NCBI GenBank assembly: GCA_963920635.1
Contig: OY987301.1
Location: forward strand, 57,294,560 to 57,358,559
Direction: 5' to 3'
DNA: 64,000 nt
Origin: Pseudeuparius sepicola
Taxonomy: Eukaryota > Arthropoda > Insecta > Coleoptera > Anthribidae
Positions 35,009 to 45,598 of this stretch are shown piece by piece (within the stretch, counting starts at the first letter, position 1; the number at the start of each line of letters is the position of its first letter). The notes under the pieces are model-generated. The model saw only the letters and a list, made by a program, of their open reading frames with translations, was not told the DNA's origin and made no database searches. Position numbers and translations under genes: made by a program.

Positions 35009-35286
35009 CCTTAAATTAGTGATGTAAAAATTTATTGTTCTTGTCTTGCTCTTCCTTGTTCTTGCTGCAAGAACAAGACAAGAAGTAGTGGAGCAAGAAG
35101 CAAGACAAGACAAGAGTAGCTCCAGCAAGAAGACAATATTTTTGTCAAGAAATTTGGAAGAAACAAGATTTCTTGCTTTCTACCGATGGCAAGTAAATGA
35201 GACAAATAAACAAGGGAAACGTGATTTATTTAAATCATATTAATAAGAAACAAAGTAGGTAATTCTTTTATACAAAAAAAATGAAA

Positions 35287-35438
35287 CTACAGTTTGTTCA
35301 GCGAATGTTCGGCCCTACGTCACAACTCCCGTCCTTGTCTTACTCATGAATATACGATGGATATCGGTCGTATATTCACGAGTTAGACAAGGACGAGAGT
35401 CGTGACGTAGGGCCGAACATTCGCTGAACAAACTATAG
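35287..35438. mobile_element. 152-bp near-perfect hairpin MITE
   Basis: Arms beginning CTACAGTTTGTTCAGCGAAT and ending in the complement ATTCGCTGAACAAACTATAG pair for about 70 bp with few mismatches around a short loop (TGGATATCGG). It sits inside the hAT element. Target duplication is probably TA but is ambiguous because the termini themselves contain TA. Confidence 0.75.
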
Positions 35439-35471
35439 GTACCAAGGTAGGTACCTACTTAAATCTTAAAT

Positions 35472-35652
35472 CGTTGACTGACGTATTTATAAAGACTTCT
35501 CACGGCTATAGCTTTATGTCCTGGAAAACAGATGGCTCTGATGGCTAACAATGTATTCTGCATTGTATTTTATCTCCGGAAAGCGCATGGTGAGCCAAAA
35601 ATGTGTCAGACGTGACAGCCGTGAGCAGTCTTTAATAATATATCAGTCAACG
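35472..35652. mobile_element. 181-bp MITE, copy 2, with 7-bp target duplication
   Basis: Same family as 24236-24414 (CGTTGACTGACGTATT termini). CTTAAAT is present at 35465-35471 and 35653-35659. It sits inside the hAT element next to the hairpin MITE, so it is younger than the hAT insertion. Confidence 0.88.
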
Positions 35653-35690
35653 CTTAAATGTGAACATGACATTACTGACATTACTAGTAA

Positions 35691-35840
35691 CTAGTTATCT
35701 GTATTTCTTACATTGTCCCATGAATTTAGACAGAGAAGGCATGATTCAGAATTTAGCCTATTTCGGTGTTTTCTTATAACCAATGATGCCTTCGAAAAAA
35801 GTCTTTCGGCAGGAACTGACGTTGCCATTTTAGATAAAAT
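35691..35840 (-). pseudogene. hAT transposase C-terminal (hATC dimerisation) fragment
   Basis: The minus-strand frame contains 'MATSVPAERLFSKASLVIRK' followed by 'HRNRLNSESCLLCLNSW', the conserved SxxAERLFSxAG...RxxL block of the hATC dimerisation domain. The catalytic core is missing. An upstream extension of the frame (to 35993) runs through low-complexity terminal sequence and is not transposase. Confidence 0.85.
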
Positions 35841-36127
35841 AGGGTGCCTCGCTCGGCGCCGGCGAGCGCGCAGAAGGCGTAAAATAAAGGGAATCCACGA
35901 AAAAGAGTTGGGGAATCCCCTAAAAAGCAAGAACAAGAAGTAAGCAAGAGTCTTGCTAGCAAGACAAGAAATAACTGTGCAAGAAATTTGCAAGACAAGA
36001 AGTAGTTTTACATCTTGCCTTGCTTAGCAAGACAAGACAAGAAGTTGCCGAGCAAGACAAGAAATCTTGTTTTTTACATCACTACCTTAAATATGGCAAA
36101 TACGACATTTTAAATTTAATATGTATA

Positions 36128-36459
36128 CTAAAATCGAGCAATCCGTACGCCTGGCGTAAATAAAACCAAGTGTTCAATGACGTTCCGCGATTGGTCGGTA
36201 GGCTATAAAACTCGATCGCAAAAGTATAGTTATGCGGTTTTAACTTGTTGTTTTCAGCTATTTAGACACTATTTAGACAATAATTTTATCGCTGTTTTGA
36301 GCCAGTTTAATTCAGTCAATAATTTTTTCCGAAATATTTTGATGGAAACAATTATACAACTAAAATTAAATAAAGGTCGTGCCTCAGTGCGGCCCTGGCC
36401 AATATCTCAATGCACGTGATCTTGTTTACGCCAGGCCTATAAGAGCTGCTCGATTTTAG
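36128..36459. mobile_element. MITE (CTAAAATCGAGCA ends), copy 1
   Basis: The termini CTAAAATCGAGCAATCC and, in complement, CTAAAATCGAGCAGCTC pair, with inner pairing of GCCTGGCGTAAA. The whole sequence aligns with 62494-62867, sharing 'TGACGTTCCGCGA', 'GTTTTCAGCTATTTAGACAC' and 'GCCTCAGTGCGGC'. Confidence 0.8.
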
Positions 36460-36560
36460 ATAGGTAATGTGTAGGTATTGAAGGTATATAGATAGTTAAA
36501 ATTTTGGTTAATAAATTGTGTTGCCCTTGTTGATAAGGGCTTTTACATGAAGTTTTTGAT

Positions 36561-36686
36561 TTTCAATTTAATATTGAATAATCCCAATTTGAAATTGATT
36601 ATTCTCAATTTGAGGATGACTATTCCCAATTTAAAGTTGTTCATTCCCAATTTGAAATTGATCAATCCCAATTTGAGGTTGAAAAG
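36561..36686 (-). repeat. 21-bp minisatellite, five to six units
   Basis: Head-to-tail units of 21 bp with consensus TCCCAATTTGAAATTGATNAT run from 36582 to 36686, preceded by a diverged unit. Because the period is a multiple of three, the minus strand is open and encodes a 7-residue NFKLGxx repeat, a by-product of the period rather than evidence of a gene. Confidence 0.85.
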
Positions 36687-37869
36687 GTATAATAGACGAA
36701 CATAGTTTTTCCAAATAATCCAATGCCGCTTAGATAAAGAAAATTGGACGGTACGCACAAAAGTTATGAGAGAAAAACTGGTTTACCACAAAAAAAAACC
36801 AAATAGGTGATAGGTTAAAGGGGAAAAAATAAATATCTGCTTTTTTAATCCCAAAATATATGGATTTGGAGAGTTTACACATTTTGTGCGCAGTTTTAAT
36901 TGATGAACACATTTTTTGAACATTACATTGATATTTACAAAAGAAGAAAAAGGTTGACATTGGAAAATCAAAAGTGAGTCAAAAAGTGAATAAATTAACT
37001 TAGACCATAATGTTTTTCTATCGTCACAGCAGAAAAATTAAATAACTAAAAAATTATCGATTAGCGTTTGCTCAATTGTTCTATTTTTTAGATTCCTGTG
37101 AGAACGTAAAAAAAGTAAATTTACCACATGTTTGGCAACGAGCAACTGCGCACCAGCCTTGACGAGATTGGTATTATTCCACCTGGGGTTAAAATATTTT
37201 ACATCATGACTGAATCACTCTGCATATTTTACATAAAATTCAAAATTTTCGACCGGAAATTAGATTAAAAAGCAGATATTTATTTTTACTCATCTTTAAC
37301 CTGCCTATACCTAATAAATTAGTTTTCAGTCATAACTTCCTGTCCAACGTAAAAGTTTCTTTCTCTCAGATGCAGTGGATTCCGCAAACAAAAAATTAAT
37401 AGCAAAAATGTAATAATAATATTATATGGTTATAACTTGTAAGAAAATCATAAGATCAAACGAACTTACCTAAACCTAAGTGATGTTCGATCTTGATTAT
37501 ATGAAGGTCTCGTCGAAGTAAATAAGTGTGTAGTACCCTCGCTTCTGTCCGTCTGACCACAAATTTTAAAGGTTAATAGGTTTCTCTCGCCATTCGCTTG
37601 CCCCTACCTCGCGCCAACTGCCGTCGGCCTACTCAGTCATATTTAAAGCTGTTGTAGCAAGGACTAATGTCCTGGGGAATAGGTATGGAAATACGGGTGG
37701 GATCTGGGGACTTATTTACTTCGACGAGGCCTTTATATAATCAAGATCGAACATCACTTAGGTAAGTTCGTTTGATCTTATGATTATATTTGGCCTCGTC
37801 TCGTAAATAAGAAAGTGTATATGTTTAAAGAAACTTGCAGCAACACATTCCACTCTCTAGGCTATATAC

Positions 37870-39700
37870 TTAAGTATTTATTTTATCAAAAATGTAACTG
37901 ACGTCAGTTTTTGTGTTCAAATTTAACACTTTTGTTGTGAATTGTGTATCATCTATAAAGGTAGCCACACATTTCGTTTTTGCCGGACAGTTTTGTTCGA
38001 CGAACAAGTCAGTTCGATCAAAACCGTCGCAAAACCGAAATGTGTAGTATTTTTTTTCTGGCAAACAAAACCGTCGAAAAAATCAGGTTGTACTTGATTG
38101 GGGCGGCCGGTATTGTTCGCTGAACAAACGAGTTCGAACAAGTCTGATGTGTGTGGCATAAACATTTTTAAAAGACTACGGTTTTCGCAGTAACGTACCT
38201 GCAGGTTAGCAAAAATGACTGATCTACAATAAGTTTCGTAATCCATTCTTAAATAATTAAACCAATCTCCTGGTTTTAGTTTAAATTTATTCAGCAGATT
38301 AATATGGGAAAAGTGAGTTCTCTTCAAAAGCCATTCCTTTGACCATTTTGACCGATTTCTTTTATTTTTTGTTTGTGTAGCTAATGCCGCCGCCACTGCA
38401 CACAAATATAACATTTTCACCTCTCTCACAGATATTATTTTGTCGACTGAGGATGGAGAACAAAACTGAAGTGTGTGTAAACTCAACCTTTTGTGGTTTT
38501 GTTCGAACAGACTTGTTGGTCGAACAAAAATGTCCGGCAAAAGCGAAATGTGTGGCCACCTTAACTGGCCTATTGTAAAAAATGGCAAATGTGTTGGAAT
38601 TTTTTGTCCATCCTGCAGCTAGTCTGATGGTGTCAAAACTTACTCCGGCTCCTCCGCCTTAGATGTCGACACGTGGCGAATGCTTTGAGGTCTATATTGA
38701 CTTGTATCTAAGCCACATTTCTCTAGGATGGTGCCTAGCCATCTGCTAATTGTTTGCGAGGAGGCACGGGGATAAGGCTTTTTATAGGTAATGAACAAGA
38801 ACTTGCAAGACTCTCGCAAGCCCTTTGTTCTCCTGAGATATTTTAAGAGTCTTTGTTACCCACAACTGCGGTTCTGCATTGAAAAAGGGTAATACTGCAA
38901 AGGGGTTGCGACCTATTAAGAGCTGACGTTTTAAGTCTATTGCAAAAAGAAATTGTTATCTTCTTTTCTTGGAGAAAAATATTGTCTATATTAATTGAGC
39001 TCAATGTTTGAATCCTGTGTACTTTCCTGGAGTGAAAAATTCTTAGTGTCAAGCATTCTTACATAATGTAATACTAGATTAGGATCCCAGGTATTCTCAT
39101 ATCTAGGCATCAGTGGCCTGTCCGCAAAAAAACTCCTTTGAAGAATCTCTTAACGTTAAATCTGTCCCTAATTCTAGTCCAGCTATTTGTGCAATTGCAG
39201 ATAGATAAGAATTAAGACTACCATAGGATGCACCATCCTTGAATCTGCGTGTCAAAAATGCCAGTACATTTGGAACAGTAACGTGAAGTGGATCTATGTT
39301 ACATGAAAAAAAAAAACCAATGTCCCCACCATAGCTTACCTACATTATATTGCTTTAAGGTTGAATTTGTAACTGAAGCTAAACAAAGATCTAGTGAATC
39401 TTTTGGGACCTTTCCTTGTAGTAAATATCGCTGGATATCCTCCCTGCTACCAGGGAAAGGTTCATTAATAATGGGTGACATGTTCCGCTAAAACTAAGTA
39501 AAGCTTCGCTAGGTTCAAAGATGATTGGTTCTTTCAACAAGAGGGATACAAAAAACCTGATACCACGGTTGAAAGGTCCCCCGAGGAGCCACAACAATCC
39601 CTTCAGCTTTGTCCTTAATAATCTTTTGGAGACTTTTATCGCAAGATCAAGGCGAATAGAGGAAAACGCATAGAACTACAATTTCAATCAATCTAGCGTG
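37870..39700 (-). pseudogene. DIRS tyrosine recombinase, split by a MITE
   Basis: Segments in order on the minus strand: 'INEPFPGSREDIQRYLLQGK' (39470s), 'VHRIQTLSSINIDNIFLQ' and 'ITISFCNRLKTSALNRSQP' (39000-38900; the R and the 'LKTS' strand of the catalytic core), 'TISRWLGTILEKCGLDTS' (38750s), then 'SIRHVSTSKAE' (the HxxR region, with S and I replacing usual residues). The frame then runs to 'NTFAIFYNRPV' at 38565, where a Harbinger-like MITE interrupts it. It resumes after the element (37958) and stops at 37870. Several upstream frameshifts and stops exist as well. The protein family integrates circular cDNA without target duplication. Confidence 0.85.
37959..38561 (-). mobile_element. 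PIF/Harbinger-type deletion derivative, TAA duplication
   Basis: The termini are AGGTAGCCACACATTTCG and, in complement, AGGTGGCCACACATTTCG, with about 50-bp inverted arms (including 'TGCCGGACA' and 'GTTCGA'). TAA lies at 37956-37958 and 38562-38564. A minus-strand remnant, 'KRNRSKWSKEWLLKRTHFSH' continuing 'INLLNKFKLKPGDWFNYLRM' and 'DYETYCR' (about 38380-38210), matches the N-terminal part of PIF/Harbinger transposases. The nuclease domain is deleted. It lies within the DIRS recombinase frame. Confidence 0.93.
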
Positions 39701-40049
39701 AACGGGCCTACTTTGAAAGCTTCTGGGTTATTCAACCAAGAAAAAATATGGCGCATTTTTTTATTTATACGACTTGCGAACAAGTCTATGCATGGACTAC
39801 CAAATTTCTCCTTTATTTTACTAAAAGCATAACCTACCAGAGCCCATTCTATTTCTTAGTGTACTTATCGAGAAGCCTTGTCAGCGACGAAATTGTCAGC
39901 CGAATTATTGTAAGAGGCAAAAAATATAAATGTTTTTATTCTCACACCAAGCGCAAATCTTTTGTGCTATTCTATTTAACTTCTCACCCCGTACACTATC
40001 CCTTCGATTAATAGTACACATCGCTGAGGTGTTTTCCACCCTACACAGT

Positions 40050-41376
40050 ATATTACAATCAGACATCTTTCTCGAAAAATATTATAAGCCCAGGTAAACA
40101 GCTAATAATTTTAAGTCATTAATATGACGCTGTTTTTCCTCTTCCGACCAAAAAAGAAAACATGAATCGTCTTGTTGTTACAATGACAACCCCAGCCAGT
40201 CTTTGACGCATCTGTAAACATTTCCATAGAAACATTTTATGTAATTTAATTTACAAATATCCGTCATAACGTAATGCATTACCGGAACATTGTAACTTTC
40301 TAAGCCACCACTGAAATTCTGGTAGTAATATTGACGACAAATTCATTATTCTATCGTAGTTTCCCTGAGTTTTTCTTAATGTAAGAAATTTTTGTCGTTC
40401 AAATTGCTTTAACTATTATGTAGAAAAATATATTTAATAGCGAGAGCTACCGAAACCAAATTACCAATAAATTTAGAAAAACTTCTAATCCTGCATTTCT
40501 TCAATAAGGGAAACTCTCTTACCAGTGCTATAAGCCTCCGACGTTTTTCAGGAAGTAGCTCAAGTGACATTTCCTTAGAGTTAAATACAAACCCTAAATA
40601 TCTACAGAGCTGACTGGGGATGAGGTTACTCTTTTTATAATTTATGAGGAATCCTAAATGTTCTAATAAACCTCTTGTCTCCTGTATATTCTTTTGACAT
40701 TAAGAAGTGTCCCTTCCTAAATCTAATATATTATCCAAATAGATAACTGAAAAGAATCCTTTTTTAGGTGGGCACAACTCAGCCCAACAGCCAACACCTT
40801 GTATTCATATATTACAATTATTGTTAAATCTAAATCTCAAAAATTTCCTGTGAGACGGTATGATAGGTACAAGATAGGTCGATGGTTCCCATAAAGATGT
40901 TTGATGTAATCAAATGCGAAACAGTTCTATAGTCCCCTATCTTATTAACATGAGATAATTTAACGAATTTATTAAAAGACCGAAGGTTTAAAATTAAACG
41001 GTAACTACCATCCGTCTTTGGAATTATAAGGATATTAAAGATGAATCGATCTTCCCTTTGATCAACTTTGGAAATAGATTCTAAATCTATAATTATATTG
41101 AACCAAAGGTGGTTCGGGAGGAACAATCGTCTGTATTGGCCTCTTAATAAAAGGAATGTTTATTCCCTTTATATAGGAAATAAATCTCCTATCCTTAACC
41201 AAGTTACACCAATTCTGAACAAGAAACTTTAATCTACTCCACAGATACCAACATCTAAGGGTAGCGACGTCTCTTGTCGCTCTGAAGCTTGTGTCGATCT
41301 TGCCTCTTCGGTTGGTACTGTTCCTGATATTGGTATCTACGACGTTGGCTGTTGGGAGCATGGTGAACTTGTCCAC
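40050..41376 (-). pseudogene. DIRS reverse transcriptase / RNase H
   Basis: Minus-strand pieces: 'FVQNWCNLVKDRRFISYIKG' homologues with 'PPEPPL' (about 41200), 'NILIIPKTDGSYRLILNLRS' and 'HVNKIGDYRTVSHLI' (41030-40920), 'GTIDLSCTYHTV' (motif A, 40880), 'VIYLDNILDLG' (catalytic YxDD-like box written YLDN, 40750), 'YLGFVFNSKEMSLELLPEKR' (40590), and an RNase H portion 'GWGCHCN' and 'HINDLKLLAVYLGL' (40200-40095). The order matches DIRS-type RT followed by RNase H. Frames shift repeatedly; the second catalytic D of motif C is N here. Confidence 0.85.
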
Positions 41377-41739
41377 TCTGCTGCGCGCTCCTCTTTTGCA
41401 GAAATGGACGCTTGAAGTTTCCCAACTTCACTGCGTTCGAATGTTTAGATTCTTCTTTTGAATATTTAATTGATCAACTGACTTCTTTAAGTCCTTAACA
41501 CTCTGATAGTGCCATCTAAGTTGCTTCCAAATAGTTATTCGGTTATTAGGGTATCTTTTGAGGTGTCTTTATTTTGGTTTCTTATTAACAATTCCCGTCT
41601 TGATATAGACTTAGAGTGGAAGATATCACTAAGTAACCTACCAGTATCGCTGAACACCTGCACCTCTATGAATTGAATATTTACTGCCCCCCCCCTCCTT
41701 TTTTTTGTTATTACAATTGCGATAGCACTAGTGGTAGCG

Positions 41740-42540
41740 CACACTTGCTCTTGTAATTGTGATAATCGTAAGTCCCTGCGGACGGTATTCTAAGGAAGCG
41801 CTACTTTGACTTCCGGATTTATCTTTGATGGGTATAACTCTTGACAATTCTCGGGGAGGGGGGGTATATTTCTCAATTAATTCTGCCCTTAAGTTATCTG
41901 GCAGTCCGGATTTGAGAATCGCACCCCAACGTGTAGCTAACTCTGGTTGAACCGGATCTGAAAATCTCTTTTCCGGAGAACCGACCTCTCCAAATAAGGA
42001 TAAGATGTCTGGTTCTATCTGAGGCATTGCTTCCGCACGGTTCCTGTCACTTATAGTAAGTGATCACCCTATAGGTACAGCATTCTTATATAGCAGGTAG
42101 ACATGAGTATAATTTTTTAAATACTTTTAATATTGCGACCCTAAGCAAAACATCTTTTAATAGTATATAACCACCCTCGGCCATAGATTTACGTCTACCA
42201 CCCAAGGCAGAACGTGGCTACTAACAGTAATACTCAGTGACTCAGTGACTCAGTGACTTCGAGGTCACTTCCCCGTAAACAAATCAACAATCTTCACACC
42301 GCAGCTCTTGTTCAGCGAATTCTACCTAATTCTTCGTAAATCCTCTTCGATCTACGTTAAGGCGGCGGTATGTGATTTCAGAGAACTCGACTGCAATCGA
42401 GAACCGCCGGAACGGCGTCGCTTCTCTAGTTGTGTTTTTTCAACCTTCCCCAGGTGACGCTCCATCTGTTTTATTATCTTAGTGATAATATACTCACTAT
42501 CCGGCGAGGGGCTTCGACGCTTTTTGGAAGGTTTTGGCAT
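41740..42540 (-). pseudogene. DIRS gag-like protein
   Basis: An ATG at 42540 (minus) opens 'MPKPSKKRRSPSPDSEYIIT', a basic, Pro/Ser-rich N-terminus. A later frame contains 'ELATRWGAILKSGLPDNLRA' and 'ELIEKYTPPP', then, in another frame, 'NCQELYPSKINPEVKVAL'. The 'W..ILK.GL...', 'KY.PP.NC' and 'LNPEV' pattern is typical of DIRS-group gag proteins. At least two frame changes occur. 41535-41744 holds a further piece ('LSDIFHSKSISRRELLIRN'). Confidence 0.7.
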
Positions 42541-43127
42541 ATCTGCGCAGCACGATTCTCTAAACGCTAGCGGTGCGATGCGGTCAGTACAACACAAAAA
42601 CGAAGACTGTGTGGGCCGACGGCAGTTGGCGCGAGGTGGGGGCAAGCGAATGGCAGGAGAAACCTATTTTCCTTTAAAATTTGTGGTCAGACGGACAGAA
42701 GCGAGGGTACTACACTTACTTATTTACGAGACGAAGCCGAATATATTAGATAATTTAGTATTCGGTGCAGGTAACATGACAATAATTACCCAAATGCTTA
42801 AAATTTTAAGAGTATTTAAGGTTCTTATTTAATTCAAAACACCTTTTGTATTTCTCTCAAAACTTATAAATCGAGGTATTTTAATCTTATGTATGACAAT
42901 CTTATTTATTTTACAAGTAAATCTGTAAGATTTTTTTGCAAAAAGTCAAAGGTCTCTCTTGTGAACTCGACTCTGTAAGGTATACCCGATAATTCTGCAG
43001 TGTTTTAAAGTATCTACCATTTATATTCTATAATTTGTATAAAATATCTACTAATCTACAGTATGCCCGCGGTTATAGGGAACAGGAGGAAAAACTTTTT
43101 TATACTTCATTCTACGGGAAAAAGTAG

Positions 43128-43710
43128 TTATTCTTGATAAAAAGTTCAAGTTCTGCTTTTGTTTAAAACAAAGTTGGCATATAATAATAAGTTAATTTCC
43201 TATACAGGGTGATCAAAAAATTTAGAATTCTGGAAATTATGTAAAAGTAAATTGCGTAATTTTCGAAGGATACTAAAGTTACGTCAGAATTATTCCAATT
43301 TGTGGAAAAGTCAACCTACTGAGACTACTTAAAAAAATAACGTTGGCTTGAGGTGACGTTGACAGATATTTATCCTCGCCTTGCTATTTCATTGAACATC
43401 TTTTTTAGATATCTAGGTATTTATTCATGTGTTGTTAAAATGTTGAATAGAGTCAAAAAATTATCTAATCGACTATAGCCGAAGTAGGCCGATTTATCCC
43501 CTAACTGGAATTCGGTCATAATAACTTTTAATTCCAAGCACCTTTTCAGAGTAAAGTATTTTCGTATCCTTAAAATTTAGCGTAGTTTACTCTTACATAA
43601 TTTTCAGAATTTTAATTTATTTAATTATATCAAATCTTAATTTATTATATGCCAGCTTTGTTTTAAACACAAGTAAAACTTTTTATTAAGAATAACTTTT
43701 CTCTTGAAAT
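43128..43710. mobile_element. inverted-repeat element with mariner-like inner end
   Basis: The outer arms (43128-43195 and 43640-43705; 'GTTTAAAACAAAGTTGGCAT' versus 'GCCAGCTTTGTTTTAAAC') and inner arms (43204-43290 and 43555-43620) are both inverted. 'TATACAGGGTGATCA' marks a mariner-type end at 43203. It may be two nested palindromic elements. No coding sequence. Confidence 0.55.
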
Positions 43711-45430
43711 TACAATAAGGAAGATTTTCATCTGGTTCACTTGAACTACTGTGGACATTACTATATCTTGATAATAGACATGCAATTTTTTTTAGTTTGC
43801 GTGATTAAATTTGGTGGTGATTTTAAGTTCAGTTTACAATTAATTTCCGATTGGAACAGTAGTAATACGTTATAGCAGACTTTAAGTTGATAGATATACC
43901 TACAGAAAAATGCCAACAAATTCGAGCGATGGAGTAAAACAAAATTTTCTATCTACTGAAGCTATCAAATCATCAGAAGCGGAACTAAGTTAACTGCTGT
44001 AAAACTAATAAAACGTTAGGGGCATAGTTCGGCGGCAGATAGGAAAACGGGTCTGAGTTATTGGGAGATAAAAATGAAATGTGAACAGTTTTTGCAAAGA
44101 AAAAACGTGTTATACTGCTTAAAAGTGGCAAACCTAGGGCTGCGGATATTATGTGATTTCCATTTCGGATCAGTTTTAAAGGGAAAACCCAAAAGCAGAA
44201 ATTTCTAGTTCCTTTAAGTGCATTCAAATGCAGATCCTTTTGTAGAGACAGAAAAAAGATAGGTAATTGGGTAGGAACCTTGTCCGGAGGAGGATTTTGT
44301 ATTTTTCCTTTGTTTGGAACTTATCTGATGAAAAGATTTGTTTATTAGTGACTTTTTGGAGAAGTAGAAAATAAAAGTTTGTCACCTCCGAACACAAATC
44401 GAGGATAATCTATCTCTCAATTATTATGGAAGGAAATTGGAAACAAAAGAAATGTTTAACCCCCTAGAGAATATTAATATATTGATCACATTATACCTAT
44501 ATAATTTCAAAAATACACCCTCGACGGTGATCACACCCCTCCTCCTCCCCAGAGCTCGGTAATAAACTCAATTTTCATCTTCAGCGCCTCTCACTGTTGA
44601 CTTTGAGAGTGATTCGATTTTCCCAACTTCAAACACGAGCCAAATCAAATCTTGCTTATTTTTCCCATTGGAGGTCAACGCCTGCTTTCCCCGGTGAGGA
44701 AATTCTAATGTGAAGGTTTAACCGCGACTTATGGGCTTTATTACGATTCTGGGGTGGAGGAATTTCGCAATATCCGCAGGAATTCGTGTACGTCAGGTAT
44801 ACGAAATAATAAATATCTAGGGGGGGGGGGAGAACAAATGTTTAGGGTTATAGAAAAGGGGAGCGTGTGAGGAAATGTCAGTTCATTTTTTCTTGTTAGA
44901 ACTTAATGGAAGCATGAGGGAATTTAGGAAATGTGTAAATGATATCTGATCCAATACAAATATAGTTAAAATCTGTAAAAGTCCACAATATCTGAATCTA
45001 CAGGGTTGTCCACATAAAACTATCACCCTAATATTTTCTGCGGCAGATTTTGATGCTAATTTTGCTCTTTATTCTCGTTTCCTGAAGTTCTACTAAGTCT
45101 GTTTTGTCCGAAAAATGACAGGGCATAAAATTACTACTTAGTCCAACTTTTCTCGAGTTCATGTCATGTTTTATTTAATGCTTGAAATATATGAGGTTCT
45201 TTGCAAAACATAGGTAGCTAAATAGGCAATGTACTACATATCAAATTTATATGTTTATATTATATGTATGTATGTAAATTTTCTTAGGTATTTGATATTA
45301 GCTTTTTTATAATTTTCTTTAGCAAAGTTTGAACAGCATGTTATCAGCTAGGAACTAACTACTAAAAACGTGCAATAATTACCTACTAAATGCTACATAA
45401 GCTCATTAGGTGTGACCGTAAGCTACGATA
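43710..45430. other. intergenic DNA, no gene seen
   Basis: A G9-10 run lies near 44820. No reading frame or repeat boundary was recognised. Confidence 0.4.
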
Positions 45431-45432
45431 GC

Positions 45433-45598
45433 TACAATAAGAAAGTTAATATTAAATTTTCTTGATTGTATTTAGTTGGTTTTCATTAGAAAAATTAGAA
45501 CTGTGGTCTGGCGAATGGTGAGAATAATTTGATAGCTAAAAAATGACACAATGTTTTATTACTGATACTTTTAGAAGTATCTTTCCAGATTAACTTTA
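45433..45598 (+). repeat. 170-bp repeat, filled copy (left part)
   Basis: Aligns collinearly with 47401-47570 ('TTAATATTAAATTTTCTTGA', 'GGCGAATGGTGAGAATAATT', 'GAAGTATCTTTCCAGATTA'). It is followed directly by the element at 45599. The repeat resumes at 47001 with 'TTAAGGGCCTTTTTA'. Confidence 0.9.

Larger units (their letters stand above)
35017..36084 (-). mobile_element. hAT element with exact 8-bp target duplication
   Basis: The termini TAGTGATGTAAAAA and TTTTTACATCACTA are perfect inverted repeats. CCTTAAAT is duplicated at 35009-35016 and 36085-36092. Sub-terminal arrays of CTTGTCTTG/CAAGACAAG fill about 35037-35170 and 35925-36070. The interior holds a hATC-domain transposase remnant on the minus strand and two later insertions (35287-35438 and 35472-35652). 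8-bp duplications are diagnostic of the hAT superfamily. Confidence 0.95.
37448..42770 (-). mobile_element. DIRS-like tyrosine-recombinase retrotransposon
   Basis: On the minus strand in order: gag-like (about 42540-41740), RT/RNase H (about 41376-40050) and tyrosine recombinase (about 39700-37870). The ends carry inverted, not direct, repeats: 42615-42740 is the complement of 37524-37640 (shared 'GTAGTACCCTCGCTTCTGTC', 'GCGCCAACTGCCGTCGGCC'). The recombinase-proximal end also carries an inverted pair (37448-37527 with 37712-37790) containing 'AACATCACTTAGGTAAGTTC'. Inverted termini plus a tyrosine recombinase instead of an integrase define DIRS-group elements. Several frameshifts and a MITE insertion show it is inactive. 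Confidence 0.88.

Noticed and set aside
36543..36758. Minus-strand ORF with NFKLG repeats as a protein
   Set aside because: Produced by the 21-bp minisatellite period.
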